In this document: positions 16,708 through 25,725 of the stretch, piece by piece
How positions within the stretch are numbered: position 1 is the stretch's first letter
How the letters are laid out: each line of letters starts with the position of its first letter
Source of the DNA: Candidatus Rokuibacteriota bacterium
GTDB lineage: Bacteria > Methylomirabilota > Methylomirabilia > Rokubacteriales > CSP1-6
NCBI GenBank assembly: GCA_003221695.1
Contig: QHSX01000048.1
Coordinates: forward strand, 1-64,000
DNA: 64,000 nucleotides
Direction of reading: 5' to 3'
Notes under the pieces: generated by a model
Database searches by the model: none
What the model was told of the DNA's origin: nothing
What the model saw: the letters and a program-made list of their open reading frames with translations, nothing else
Program-made: the position numbers and the translations under genes

Positions 16708-17502
16708 TCAGAGATAGACGCCACGGGTCGCCCCGCCGTCCACCGTGATGCAGATCCCGGTGAGGAACGACGCGCGCGCGGAGGCGAGGAAGCAGACGAG
16801 ATCCGCGATGTCCTCCGGGCGCGCGATCCGCTTGAGCGGGTACGCCGCCATCGCCTCCGCGCGATACTGCTCGACCGTCTTCCCAGCCGCCGCGGCCTGC
16901 TGCGCGATCAGCCCCTCCCAGCGCTCCGTCGCCGTCGCCGCAGGCGAGACGGCTGTGGCCAGGATCCCGTGCGGCGCGCCGAGTTCGGCCAAGCCCTTGG
17001 TGAAGTTCACGAGCCCGGCGTTGGCGACGCCGCCCGGCAGGTAGCCGGTGGTCGGGTTGCGCGCGGCGGCGCCGACCACGTTGACGATCCGTCCGCCGCC
17101 CTGCGCCCGCATCAGTGGGAACACCGCGCGCGCCATCCGGATGTAGCCGAGGAGCTTCAGGCTCCAGTCGCCGGCCCACTGCGCGTCCGGGATCGCGAAG
17201 AAGTCGCCGCCGCGGATCGCTCCCGCGTTGTTGACGAGGATGTCGATCCTGCCGAAGCGTTGATGGACCTCGCGGGCGACCCGCTCCACTTCGTCGAGCC
17301 GGCCGAGGTCGCCGGCCACGATGAAAGGCTCGGCGCGCGTCTCCCGCGCGATCTCCCGCGCCGCCGTCTCCAGCGTCCCCTTATCGCGCGCGCACAGCGC
17401 GACGCGGGCGCCCTCGGCGGCGAGCGCACGGGCGATCGCGCGGCCGATGCCCCGGCTCGCTCCGGTCACGAGCGCGACTTTTTCCTTGAGCTCGAGGTCC
17501 AT
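16708..17502 (-). CDS. Atypical SDR-family protein without Ser-Tyr-Lys triad
   Basis: A 264-residue SDR with a normal cofactor half: TGASRGIG, NNAGAIRGG and C-terminal TGICITVDGG. The catalytic half deviates. The usual Ser is Gly144 in NVVGAAA, and the Y-x-x-x-K box is replaced by G157-G-V-A-N161 directly before AGLVNFTK. Tyr154 lies nearby but no Lys is at the +4 position. A set of SDRs with this altered box exists, so it may bind NAD(P)H and catalyse by another residue, or be non-catalytic. The start is the ATG at 17502, with AGGAGG 7 nt before it. It is downstream of the DUF309 and RDD genes. Confidence 0.8.
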   Translation of the reverse strand: MDLELKEKVALVTGASRGIGRAIARALAAEGARVALCARDKGTLETAAREIARETRAEPFIVAGDLGRLDEVERVAREVHQRFGRIDILVNNAGAIRGGDFFAIPDAQWAGDWSLKLLGYIRMARAVFPLMRAQGGGRIVNVVGAAARNPTTGYLPGGVANAGLVNFTKGLAELGAPHGILATAVSPAATATERWEGLIAQQAAAAGKTVEQYRAEAMAAYPLKRIARPEDIADLVCFLASARASFLTGICITVDGGATRGVYL

Positions 17503-17525
17503 GGTCAGCCTCCTGTCAGTCCTTG

Positions 17526-18098
17526 TCACTCCTTGCGCGCGCGCGGGAACGGCGGCACGTCCGACTCCCCGAGATCGGCCAGCCGGTCGAGCGCGCGGGC
17601 CACCGCGCGCGCGAAGGGCTCGAGGTCGAGCCCGAGCGTCCGGCCGTGTAGCCGACGGCTCCCCTCCTCCAGCAGCGCCCGCGCGCCCCGGAGGTTGCCG
17701 TTCGCCAGGTGTTGATAGCCGACGGCCACCTGGATGAGGCCCTGCAGCGTCTCCTTCGCCGCGCCGCCCGCCCGCGCCCAGTACGGCTCGAGCAGCTCGT
17801 GGACCTCGAAGTGGAGGCCCGCGTCGTGGAGCGTCGCCGCAGCGTCCAGCGCCGTGGCCAGCGACGGCCCGGGGCTCTCGAGCGGCAGCGTGGCCATCGC
17901 CCCGCTCGCCCGCCGCGCCCGCGCGCGAAGGGCTCCCGCGTGCCGCAGTTCGTCGGCGCCGAGCCAGTCTCCCGCGAGGGCACGCTCGCCGCAGTCCGCC
18001 AGCGCCGCGAGCTCGCGGCGCGCCCCGGCGTCGGAGAGCGCGGCGAGGATCAGCGCCGCGAGCCGGTTACGCGGCGCGAGGGGCAGCGTCGGGATCAC
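17526..18098 (-). CDS. DUF309-domain protein
   Basis: A 190-residue protein whose C-terminal half (about residues 90-160) has the DUF309 helical motif: FEVHELLEPYWARA followed by LQGLIQVAVGYQHLANGN. This is a small metal-binding-like fold of unknown function. The N-terminal half is an alpha-helical, Ala-rich region without recognised domains. The GTG start at 18098 overlaps the stop of the upstream RDD gene (GTGA), so the two are translationally coupled. A later ATG in the frame (MATLPLESPG) would give only the DUF309 part and is an alternative start. Confidence 0.75.
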   Translation of the reverse strand: MIPTLPLAPRNRLAALILAALSDAGARRELAALADCGERALAGDWLGADELRHAGALRARARRASGAMATLPLESPGPSLATALDAAATLHDAGLHFEVHELLEPYWARAGGAAKETLQGLIQVAVGYQHLANGNLRGARALLEEGSRRLHGRTLGLDLEPFARAVARALDRLADLGESDVPPFPRARKE

Positions 18099-18598
18099 GC
18101 GGAGCCGGAGCCGCTCGGCTGGTCCACGGGCGCCTCGGCGCGCGGGTCGGCCGGGCCGTCGACGGCCGGCGCCCGCCGCACGCGCTCGACCCGCGTGCCT
18201 GCGATGAGGTCGTGCAGCGCGCGCTTGTCCTGACGGAGCGCCGCCATCACGTAGCCGAACCCGAGCGTCGCGCACGACACGAAGTACGCGACGTACCGTA
18301 ACAGCGACACCCCGAAGGACGGCGGAACGCCGTCCTCACCGACGACGACGCGTACGCCCACGATCGCCTTGCCGACCGTCTGGCCGAAGAGCGTGTGGAG
18401 CACGGTCCCGTACGCCGCGGCGAACACGAGGGTGAACGTCCACAGCATCGGCGCGAGTGTCCAGGCGTCCTCGACCTGCGTGGACCAGACCAGGTGCGAG
18501 AGGGCGCCGTACGACGCCTGCACGAGGGCGAGGATCGCGAAGTCGAGCGCCGCCGCGAGCGCGCGGAGCCAGAAGCCGGCGGCACGAGTCTCGGCCAT
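18095..18598 (-). CDS. RDD-family membrane protein
   Basis: A 167-residue integral membrane protein of the RDD family, named for an Arg-Asp-Asp pattern (here GFWLRALAAALDFAIL). It has about four hydrophobic segments and the conserved loop LFGQTVGKAIVGVRV, then RALHDLIAGTRV. The function of RDD proteins is mostly unknown; some act in Na+/H+ exchange. The ATG at 18598 is preceded at 7 nt by TATTAT, so the message is probably leaderless. It diverges from moeA with only 18 bp between the start codons. Confidence 0.85.
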   Translation of the reverse strand: MAETRAAGFWLRALAAALDFAILALVQASYGALSHLVWSTQVEDAWTLAPMLWTFTLVFAAAYGTVLHTLFGQTVGKAIVGVRVVVGEDGVPPSFGVSLLRYVAYFVSCATLGFGYVMAALRQDKRALHDLIAGTRVERVRRAPAVDGPADPRAEAPVDQPSGSGSA

Positions 18599-18604
18599 GC
18601 CGCG

Positions 18605-18611
18605 TATAATA
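18605..18611. promoter_or_regulatory. Overlapping bidirectional -10 element between RDD gene and moeA
   Basis: The 7 bp TATAATA read on the plus strand give TATAAT (18605-18610), 6 nt before the moeA ATG. Read on the minus strand they give TATTAT (18611-18606), 7 nt before the RDD ATG. The two -10 hexamers share five bases, and both transcripts would begin at a start codon. RNA polymerase cannot occupy both directions at once. Confidence 0.6.
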
Positions 18612-18616
18612 TCGCC

Positions 18617-19813
18617 ATGATTTCGGTGCAGGATGGCCAAAATCGGATCCTCACCCAGATCACTCGTGCCACCTCTCCCGAGCTCGTCCCCCTGGGCAAG
18701 GCACTCGGTCGCGTCATCGCCGAGGACGTGCGGGCGCCGTTCGACGTTCCCCCCGCCGACAACTCGGCGGTGGACGGCTACGCCGTCGGGAGCGCGGACA
18801 TCCCCGCGGGCGCGACGCGCGATCTTCGGGTCGTCGCCGACCTCCCGGCCGGCTCCGTGTTCGACGGCGCGCTGGCGGCCGGCGAGACCGTCCGGATCAT
18901 GACGGGCGCGCCGATGCCGCGCGGCGCCGACACCGTGTATCCACAGGAGGTCGTGACCAAGCTCGACGGGGGTCGGGTGGAGATTGGACCGATCGCCAAG
19001 GGCGCGAACGTGCGGATGCGCGGCGAGGACATCCACGCGGGCACCATCGTCATCGAGCGCGGGACCGTCCTCCGACCGCAAGAAGTCGGGCTGATCGCCT
19101 CGCTCGGCCAGGTCCAGGTGACGGCCCATCGCCGGCCGCGCGTCGTGCTCCTGTCGACGGGCGACGAGGTGGTCGAGCCGGGTCAGCCTCGCACGCCCGG
19201 CCAGATCTACGACGCGAACCGGTTCACGCTCCGCGGGTCCATCGAGCAGTGCGGCGGCGAGGTCGTGGACCTCGGCATCGTCCCCGATGTCCGCGACGCG
19301 CTCGGCGCGCGCCTCGCGGACGCGGGCGCGACCGGCGACGTCGTCGTGACCTCGGGGGGCGTGTCCGTCGGCCTCTACGACCTCGTCAAGGAGGTCCTCG
19401 ACGAGATCGGCGCGATCGAGTTCTGGCAGGTCGCGATGCAGCCGGGCCGTCCGCTCGCGGTCGGACGGATCGGGTCGGCCCACTTCTTCGGCCTCCCCGG
19501 CAATCCCGTCGCCTCGATGCTCGCCTTCATGCTGTTCGTCCGGCCGGCCATTCACAAGCTCGCGGGTCGTCGCCGCCTCTTCCCCGAAGTCTACGAGGCA
19601 CGCGCCACCGAGACGATGCGCAAAAAGACGGGGCGGCGCGAGTTCAAGCGGGGCATCCTCCAGTGGAGAGACGGCGGCTGGGAGGTGCGCACCACGGGGC
19701 CACAGGGCTCGGGCATCCTCTCCTCGATGGTCGCCGGCAACTGTCTCATCGTGCTCGAGGAGGAGCGTGGCGACGTCGCGCCAGGCGAGCCCGTGCTCGT
19801 CGAGCCCTTCTGA
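18617..19813 (+). CDS. moeA: Molybdopterin molybdenumtransferase MoeA
   Basis: A 398-residue MoeA/gephyrin-type enzyme that inserts molybdate into adenylated molybdopterin in the last step of molybdenum cofactor synthesis. Family motifs are PPADNSAVDGYAV, RIMTGAPMPRGADTV, the catalytic domain strings LLSTGDEVVEPGQ and VVTSGGVSVGLYD, and the nucleotide-site GLPGNPVAS. Domains I-IV are all present. No other Moco genes adjoin it. It is followed at 10 bp by tldD. The start has no ribosome site but a perfect TATAAT 6 nt upstream, so a leaderless message is inferred. Confidence 0.93.
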   Translation: MISVQDGQNRILTQITRATSPELVPLGKALGRVIAEDVRAPFDVPPADNSAVDGYAVGSADIPAGATRDLRVVADLPAGSVFDGALAAGETVRIMTGAPMPRGADTVYPQEVVTKLDGGRVEIGPIAKGANVRMRGEDIHAGTIVIERGTVLRPQEVGLIASLGQVQVTAHRRPRVVLLSTGDEVVEPGQPRTPGQIYDANRFTLRGSIEQCGGEVVDLGIVPDVRDALGARLADAGATGDVVVTSGGVSVGLYDLVKEVLDEIGAIEFWQVAMQPGRPLAVGRIGSAHFFGLPGNPVASMLAFMLFVRPAIHKLAGRRRLFPEVYEARATETMRKKTGRREFKRGILQWRDGGWEVRTTGPQGSGILSSMVAGNCLIVLEEERGDVAPGEPVLVEPF

Positions 19814-19823
19814 GAGCGGTCGC

Positions 19824-21392
19824 GTGCCCCCGCGGATCACCGTCGAGCTGATCGACCACGCGAAGCCCGCGGTGGAAGCGTGCCTCGGCGATGCGGCGCG
19901 CCGCCTTCCCGGCCTGCGCCATGCTGATCTGCGCGTGGAGGTCGTCGAGGGCAAATGGGCCGCGGCCGAGAACGGCGCGCCCAAGGGCGCGGGCGACGAC
20001 GAGCGGCTGGCGCTCGGCGTGCGCGTCCTCGCGGGTGAGCGGATGATTGCGCCGGGCTACGTCGGCCTCACGCTCGGCGCCGCGGATCTCGCCGAGCTCG
20101 AGCACCGGCTCCGCGATGCCCTCGAAACGGCCCACCGCCGCGCGACGTTCAACGCCGAAGCGAAATCGGACGCGCGCGAGAAGCTCGGCCCGCTCGGCGA
20201 GGCGCTCGCCGACACGCGGCTCGCGCCGGTCGCGATCCGCCGGGACACCGTCGCCGCCGTCTACCGGGTGGATCCGCGCGCCGTCGCGCTCGCCGAGATG
20301 GTCAGGTACACCGCGGAGGTCTCGCGCGCGGTCGTCGCGGCCGACCTCGCCGTGAAGTACAACTGGGTCTCGACGCTCACCCAGCTCGCGCGCGAGCTGT
20401 TCGCCTCGACCGAGGGCGCGCTGATCGACCAGACGTTCGCGCTCACCCAGGGCGCGTGCTCCGTCGTCGCGGTGGCGGGCGCGACCAGCCTCGACCTCCA
20501 CGACGTCCTCGGCCACCAGCGAGGCTGGGAGATCCTGCTCGAGGGCATCGCGGAGCCGTGGATCCGCTTCCCGACATTCCACGAGTTCTCCGTCGCGCTC
20601 GCGCGAGAGGCGGCGGAGCTGGCCGCGGCGCCGCCCCTGCGCTCTTCTGACCGTGAGACCGTCGTCGTCACCGACCCGCACTACAACACGCTCGTCGCCC
20701 ACGAGATCATCGGGCACCCCGTCGAGCTCGACCGCGCGCTCAAGATGGAGACCGCGTATGCGGGACGCTCGTGGCTCCTGCGTGGCCTCACTGAGCACCA
20801 CGTCGGCCGCCCGGTGGCGTCGCCGCTCGTCACCGCGTACTCCGACCCCTCGCTCCCGGGCTATGGACACTACGCGTACGACCACGAGGGCACGCCGGCC
20901 CGCCGAGTCGTCCACATCGACCGGGGCGTCCTTCGCGGCTTCATGAACAGCCGGCAGACCGCGGCGATCTTTGGCGGCGAGCCGAACGGCCACTGGAAGG
21001 GGACGCGCGCGTCGCTCGTCCCGCTGATCCGCATGTCGAACACGGTCTTCGACGCGGGAAGCCGCAACCCCGAAGACATCCTGAAGGAAGTCGATCACGG
21101 CTGGTACGTGACGGGGCACCGCATTCCGTCGATCGCCGAGAGCCGCGAGAACTTCCGGATCTCCGCCCGCCGGGTCTACGAGATCGAGAACGGCCAGCTC
21201 GGGCGCCTGTACCGAGACGGCGGCATCATGGCCGACTCGCGCGCCTACCTCATGAACGTGGACGCGGTGGGCTCGGACTTCCACCTGTACCCGATCTCGA
21301 ACTGTGGCAAGGGGCAGCCGATGCAGATCAAGAAGCTCGGCAACGGCGGCCCGACGATGCGGAGCCGCGCCAGGCTCGCGGGAGGCCGATGA
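19824..21392 (+). CDS. TldD-family metalloprotease (first pair)
   Basis: A 522-residue member of the TldD/PmbA family. The TldD-type zinc motif is present as HEIIGHPVELD (about residue 295), the H-E-x-x-x-H arrangement that binds zinc in E. coli TldD. The C-terminal beta-domain string RVYEIENGQLG is also typical. TldD forms a heterodimer with TldE and cleaves unfolded peptides in a narrow channel. I chose GTG 19824, 10 bp after moeA; longer in-frame starts overlap moeA. The stop overlaps the next gene as ATGA, so the pair is coupled. It is diverged from the second TldD at 44487-45935. Confidence 0.85.
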   Translation: MPPRITVELIDHAKPAVEACLGDAARRLPGLRHADLRVEVVEGKWAAAENGAPKGAGDDERLALGVRVLAGERMIAPGYVGLTLGAADLAELEHRLRDALETAHRRATFNAEAKSDAREKLGPLGEALADTRLAPVAIRRDTVAAVYRVDPRAVALAEMVRYTAEVSRAVVAADLAVKYNWVSTLTQLARELFASTEGALIDQTFALTQGACSVVAVAGATSLDLHDVLGHQRGWEILLEGIAEPWIRFPTFHEFSVALAREAAELAAAPPLRSSDRETVVVTDPHYNTLVAHEIIGHPVELDRALKMETAYAGRSWLLRGLTEHHVGRPVASPLVTAYSDPSLPGYGHYAYDHEGTPARRVVHIDRGVLRGFMNSRQTAAIFGGEPNGHWKGTRASLVPLIRMSNTVFDAGSRNPEDILKEVDHGWYVTGHRIPSIAESRENFRISARRVYEIENGQLGRLYRDGGIMADSRAYLMNVDAVGSDFHLYPISNCGKGQPMQIKKLGNGGPTMRSRARLAGGR

Positions 21393-22948
21393 TGTGCGCG
21401 GCGGACCTGGCCCGGGCCGCCGAGCAGGCGCTCGAGCTCGTCCGGAGCCAGCCCGGGGTCCTCGAGGCCGAGGTTTTCGTGGCCCGAAACCAGGCGCTCC
21501 TCGCGCGTCTCAACTACACCTCGCACATCCCCTCCAACGGCGTCGAGGAGCCGAAGTCCACGGCGTCGTGTGGCCTCGGGATCCGCGCGGCCTTCGCCGG
21601 GGCCGCGGGCAGGCAGGTCGGCTTCGGCAGCGAGCCGAGCGACCTCGGCGTGGCGGGGGCGCGTCGCGCCCTCGACCGCGCGCGGGCCTCCGCCGTCGCC
21701 GACCCCGACTTCGTCTCGCTCCCGCGTCCGTCGCGCGCGGCGCGCGCGCTCGTCGACTATCACGACCCGGCGCTCATGGCGCTCGACGATGCCGCGCTCG
21801 TGGAGGCCGGGTGGAAGATCGTCGGCGGCGCGCTCCGGACCTTCACCACGTCCGGCAAGCTCGCCGCCCTCGCGGGCGACGACGCCGGCCTCCGGCGCCT
21901 CGGCTTGATCCTCGGGGGCGACGTCACCGTCCTCCAGGAGCGCGTGGCGATCACGTCCACCCACATGCCGCGCGTCCAGACGGACGAGTCCACGCTGCTC
22001 ACGGCGTTCGTCACCGCGATGGTCGAGGCCGAGAGTGCCAAGGGCTCCGGCGCGTCCGCCGGGACGCGCCTCGACGGCTTCACGGACGAGGCCGGGGTCG
22101 AGGCGGCGGCGAACGCGATCGCCGCGATCGGCGGCGAGCGGGTTCCGTCGGGCGAGTACACCGTCGTCTTCGGTCGGCAACCCGTGGCGGATCTCCTGAA
22201 CAACATCGTCGTGCCGGCGTGCACCGCGCGAGCGTTCTACTCCGCGCGCACGCCGTTTCTCGGCAGGCTCGGCCGGCGTGTCGCCTCGCCCCGGCTCACG
22301 ATCGTCGACGACGGCGCGCTCCCCGGCCTCGTCGGCTCCAAGGGGATCACCTGCGAGGGATTGCCGACCGGCCGCACCGAGCTGATCAAGGACGGTGTCC
22401 TCGTCGGATGCCTGTCGAACTGGTACGAGACCCAGCGCCTGCTCAAGGATCCGGCGCTCCGCGAGAAGCTCGGCGCGGCGGGCGCCCCGGCCGAGCGCGC
22501 GCTCGTGCCGCGCAACGGCTTCCGCTTCGGCGCCGGGGGCGGGCGCGAGTTCGATGCGGAGCCCGGGATCGCGGCATCCAACGTCATCGTCGAAGGCGCC
22601 GACCCGGTCTCGCTCGAGGAGCTCCTCCGGACGGTCGGGGACGGGCTCTATATCGGGCGGATCTGGTACACGTACCCGATCAACGGCCTTCGTGCGGGCG
22701 ACTTCACCTGTACGGTCGTCGCGGATTCCTATATCATTCGCGCTGGACGGCTCGCGGCGCCGATCCGGGCGAACGCGATCCGGATCAACGAGAACATCGG
22801 GACGATCCTCGAGAACATCGTCGGCGTCACCAAGGACGTGCGGTCCACGATCGTCTGGGCGGCGGACGAGGTCGTGTACGCGCCCGAGATCGCCGTGCAG
22901 GGTGTCCGCGTCGACGAAATCGCCGCCTCCACGGAGGAGCTCGACTGA
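21389..22948 (+). CDS. TldE/PmbA-family partner protein (first pair)
   Basis: A 519-residue PmbA/TldE-like protein. It lacks the H-E-x-x-x-H zinc motif, as TldE subunits do, but shares the fold: VVFGRQPVADLLNN, GLPTGRTELIKDGVLVG and the C-terminal DSYIIRAGRLAAPI region. In E. coli the TldD/TldE heterodimer degrades peptides and matures microcin B17. Here it is longer than usual (typically about 450), with an extra segment around residues 340-380. Its ATG overlaps the TldD stop, and its own stop overlaps the transketolase start. Four genes are thus read as a coupled unit. Confidence 0.85.
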   Translation: MMCAADLARAAEQALELVRSQPGVLEAEVFVARNQALLARLNYTSHIPSNGVEEPKSTASCGLGIRAAFAGAAGRQVGFGSEPSDLGVAGARRALDRARASAVADPDFVSLPRPSRAARALVDYHDPALMALDDAALVEAGWKIVGGALRTFTTSGKLAALAGDDAGLRRLGLILGGDVTVLQERVAITSTHMPRVQTDESTLLTAFVTAMVEAESAKGSGASAGTRLDGFTDEAGVEAAANAIAAIGGERVPSGEYTVVFGRQPVADLLNNIVVPACTARAFYSARTPFLGRLGRRVASPRLTIVDDGALPGLVGSKGITCEGLPTGRTELIKDGVLVGCLSNWYETQRLLKDPALREKLGAAGAPAERALVPRNGFRFGAGGGREFDAEPGIAASNVIVEGADPVSLEELLRTVGDGLYIGRIWYTYPINGLRAGDFTCTVVADSYIIRAGRLAAPIRANAIRINENIGTILENIVGVTKDVRSTIVWAADEVVYAPEIAVQGVRVDEIAASTEELD

Positions 22949-23862
22949 TGCCTGACGCGCGTGTCGTCGCCATCGCCCGCCAGTGCCGGGTGCAGATCAT
23001 CCGCATGCTCACCCACGCAGGCTCGGGGCATCCGGGCGGCTCGCTCTCGGTGATCGATATCCTCACGGCGCTCTACTTCGGTCGGCTGCGCTACGACGCG
23101 AAGCGCCCCGACTGGCCCGATCGGGACCGCGTCGTCCTCTCCAAGGGCCACGCCGTCCCCGCGCTCTACGCGGTCATGGCGCGGGCGGGCTACTTCCACG
23201 AATCCGAGCTCGTCACGCTCCGCAAGCTCGGCTCGCGGCTCCAGGGCCATCCCGACCGGACCGCCCTGCCCGGCATCGAGGCGGCGACGGGCTCGCTCGG
23301 CCAGGGCCTGTCGATCTCGCTCGGCATGGCGCTCGGGCTCAAGCTCCGCGCCGCTCCGGCGCGCGTCTACTGCATCCTCGGCGACGGCGAGATCCAGGAG
23401 GGGCAGGTGTGGGAGGCGGCGATGTCGGCGCCGAAGCTCGGCCGGCCCGACCACCCGCTCGACAACCTCTGCGTCATCCTCGACTACAACAAGATCCAGC
23501 TCGACAATTTCGTGGCGAAGATCATGGACCTCGAGCCCGTCGTCGCGAAGTGGCAGGCGTTCGGGTGGCCCGTCCTCGAGATCGACGGCCACGACACGGA
23601 CCAGATCGGGAAGGCGCTCGATGCGGCCGAGGCGACCCGGGGGACGCCGACGTTCATCGTGGCCCACACCGTCAAGGGCAAGGGGGTCTCGTTCATGGAG
23701 AACGACCCCGAGTGGCACGGCAAGGCGCCGAAGCCCGCCGAGGCGATTCGCGCGATCCGCGAGATCCTCGGAGTCGGCGAGGCCGCGTGGGGCGACTATC
23801 TGAAGACCGACCCGGCGACGCGCGCGATCGTCGACGAGCTCGCCGCCCTGGAGAAGAAGTGA
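22948..23862 (+). CDS. Transketolase, N-terminal subunit
   Basis: A 304-residue thiamine-diphosphate-binding half of a split transketolase. It has HAGSGHPGGSLS at the N-terminus, the ThDP motif GDGEIQEGQVWEA and its closing ILDYNKIQLDN. The intact enzyme moves two-carbon units between sugar phosphates in the pentose phosphate pathway. Split enzymes are common in archaea and some bacteria and can also serve other ketol transfers. Both its start and its stop overlap neighbours by ATGA, so it is strictly coupled to the C-terminal subunit. Confidence 0.93.
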   Translation: MPDARVVAIARQCRVQIIRMLTHAGSGHPGGSLSVIDILTALYFGRLRYDAKRPDWPDRDRVVLSKGHAVPALYAVMARAGYFHESELVTLRKLGSRLQGHPDRTALPGIEAATGSLGQGLSISLGMALGLKLRAAPARVYCILGDGEIQEGQVWEAAMSAPKLGRPDHPLDNLCVILDYNKIQLDNFVAKIMDLEPVVAKWQAFGWPVLEIDGHDTDQIGKALDAAEATRGTPTFIVAHTVKGKGVSFMENDPEWHGKAPKPAEAIRAIREILGVGEAAWGDYLKTDPATRAIVDELAALEKK

Positions 23863-24788
23863 TGGCGGCCAAGGCCAGCCGCGTCGCGTTCGGCGAGACT
23901 CTCCTCGAGTTGGGCGCGCGGGACGAGCGGATCGTGACCCTGGACGCCGACCTCTCGAAGTCCACGATGACCGCCAAGTTCGCCAAGACCTATCCCGCCC
24001 GCGCGTTCAACCTCGGCATCGCGGAGTCGAACATGATCGGCATCGGCGCCGGGCTCGCGCTGACCGGCCGGATCCCGTTCGTCTGCTCCTTCGCCTGCTT
24101 CGTCGTCGGCCGCTTCGAGACGATCCGTATCTCGGTCGCGTACACCAACGCCAACGTGAAGATCGTCGGGACGCACTCGGGCATCGCGATCGGCGAGGAC
24201 GGCTACAGCCAGATGGGAATCGAGGACATCGCGTGCATCCGGGCGCTGCCCAACATCCCGGTGATCCAGCCCGCGGACGAGCTCGAGACCAAGCAGGTCA
24301 TCGCCTACGCCGTCGAGCACGCGGGGCCCCTCTACCTCCGGCTGACGCGCCAGAGCCTCGACCCCGTGTGCCCGGCCGACTACCGCTTCCAGCTGGGCCG
24401 CTGGCTCGTCCTGCGTCCAGGCCACGACGTCACGCTCCTCGGCACGGGCGGCCCGCTCTCCAACTGCCTGGAGGCGGCGAAGCTCCTGGAGGCCGACGGG
24501 ATCTCCGCGGAGGTCATCAACGCGGCGTGCATCAAGCCGCTCGACGAGGAGTTGCTCCTTGGCTCCGCGGGCAAGACCGGTCACGTCGTGACGGTCGAGG
24601 ACCACGCGATCCACGGCGGCCTCGGCGGCGCGGTCGCCGAGACGTTGAGCGAGGTGATGCCGATCGAGGTGCGGCGCCTCGGCGTCCAGGGCTTCGGCGA
24701 GTCGGGCGACCCGAAGGGCCTCTACGCCAAGCACGGCCTCGACCCCGCCGGGATCGCCACGAGCGTCCGGAAGTTCCTGAACCGGTAG
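23862..24788 (+). CDS. Transketolase, C-terminal subunit
   Basis: A 308-residue partner of the preceding gene, with the pyrimidine-binding domain of transketolase (residues 1-170; catalytic Glu in NLGIAESNMIGIGAGLA) and the C-terminal domain (LLGTGGPLSNCLEAAKLLE and VVTVEDHAIHGGLGGAV). The two subunits assemble so that ThDP is held at their interface. The start overlaps the upstream stop (TGATG). It ends 13 bp before the convergent polysaccharide deacetylase gene, with no obvious terminator. Confidence 0.92.
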   Translation: MAAKASRVAFGETLLELGARDERIVTLDADLSKSTMTAKFAKTYPARAFNLGIAESNMIGIGAGLALTGRIPFVCSFACFVVGRFETIRISVAYTNANVKIVGTHSGIAIGEDGYSQMGIEDIACIRALPNIPVIQPADELETKQVIAYAVEHAGPLYLRLTRQSLDPVCPADYRFQLGRWLVLRPGHDVTLLGTGGPLSNCLEAAKLLEADGISAEVINAACIKPLDEELLLGSAGKTGHVVTVEDHAIHGGLGGAVAETLSEVMPIEVRRLGVQGFGESGDPKGLYAKHGLDPAGIATSVRKFLNR

Positions 24789-24801
24789 TTGTTCGGAGCG
24801 C

Positions 24802-25725
24802 TCACGAGCGACAAAGCGTTCCGAACGCCTCCGGTGCACGGGACAGGGCATCCGGGACCGAGACGTGTCTGGTGTGGGCGACCTGCGCTAAGAACGTGCG
24901 TCCCCCATCCCCGACGAATCCCGGGTCGATCGTGTAGGCGGAGTCCTGAACGGCTTCCTGGAGGCTGATGAATCGGATACCGGCGGCGCGATACGCGGCG
25001 AGCAGGTCGCCAAGCATCAAGGCTTCGAACGCGCTGATGTGCGCCACGAGAATGTGCTTGATCGGCCGCCTGAACAGGCGCGCGGACAGGTCCTCGAACG
25101 CCGCCAGTCGTGACATCGCCGTCTCCAGGAACAGGCTCTTCAGGCGGGTGATGGCCGGCGTGTCACCGAGCCCGACGCAACGGGCGTACACGTCGTTCCA
25201 CGCCCAGTCGTCCTCCACCGTGACCGTGACCTGCGCGATGGTATAGCCTCGAGCCGCGAGCCACCGCCGAATCGCTTCACGCTTCTCTCGGGTATTGCCC
25301 TCGTGCAGGTAGGGATATCGGAAGTACTTCGGCGAGCCAGGGGGAAGAAGGCGCGCCAGGAGCTCCTGGTTTCGTTCGATGTCGACGGTGTAGTCGGTGG
25401 TGCTCACTCGCGTGAGATCCGAGTGCGAGAACGTGTGGTTGCCGAGCAGGAACCCGGCCTGACGCCAGGCGCGCAAGACGCCCTCAAGCTCAGGATTGCT
25501 CTGGAGTGGTCCACCGTTCGCAAAGCCGTACACGTCCGGCACGGCGTGCTGCCTCAGGGCCCGGATCACCTGTGCGGCGATGGCCAGGCGGGTGGCCCCG
25601 CGGGGCAGGGCGCCGTGAGCCGGAAGGTCGTCCACCGTCACGGCCATCTCCGTCGCGGCGATCGCTCGAGAGACGAGGGCTGTCGGGAGCACCAGGAGCA
25701 GCGCGGCGACGCTCCGCCATCTCAC
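24802..25725 (-). CDS. Exported polysaccharide deacetylase (NodB homology)
   Basis: A 307-residue carbohydrate esterase 4-type protein with a cleavable signal peptide (about residues 1-23, ending SRAIA-A). The NodB motifs are TVDDLP (catalytic base and metal Asp), GNHTFSHSDL (the two metal His) and RYPYL. Such enzymes remove N-acetyl groups from chitin-like chains, peptidoglycan or poly-N-acetylglucosamine. It is the last gene of the c-di-GMP-controlled operon, and its GTG overlaps the SGNH gene stop (GTGA). A periplasmic deacetylase acting on the polymer made by the upstream synthase is a natural reading, comparable to PgaB. Confidence 0.87.
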   Translation of the reverse strand: MRWRSVAALLLVLPTALVSRAIAATEMAVTVDDLPAHGALPRGATRLAIAAQVIRALRQHAVPDVYGFANGGPLQSNPELEGVLRAWRQAGFLLGNHTFSHSDLTRVSTTDYTVDIERNQELLARLLPPGSPKYFRYPYLHEGNTREKREAIRRWLAARGYTIAQVTVTVEDDWAWNDVYARCVGLGDTPAITRLKSLFLETAMSRLAAFEDLSARLFRRPIKHILVAHISAFEALMLGDLLAAYRAAGIRFISLQEAVQDSAYTIDPGFVGDGGRTFLAQVAHTRHVSVPDALSRAPEAFGTLCRS

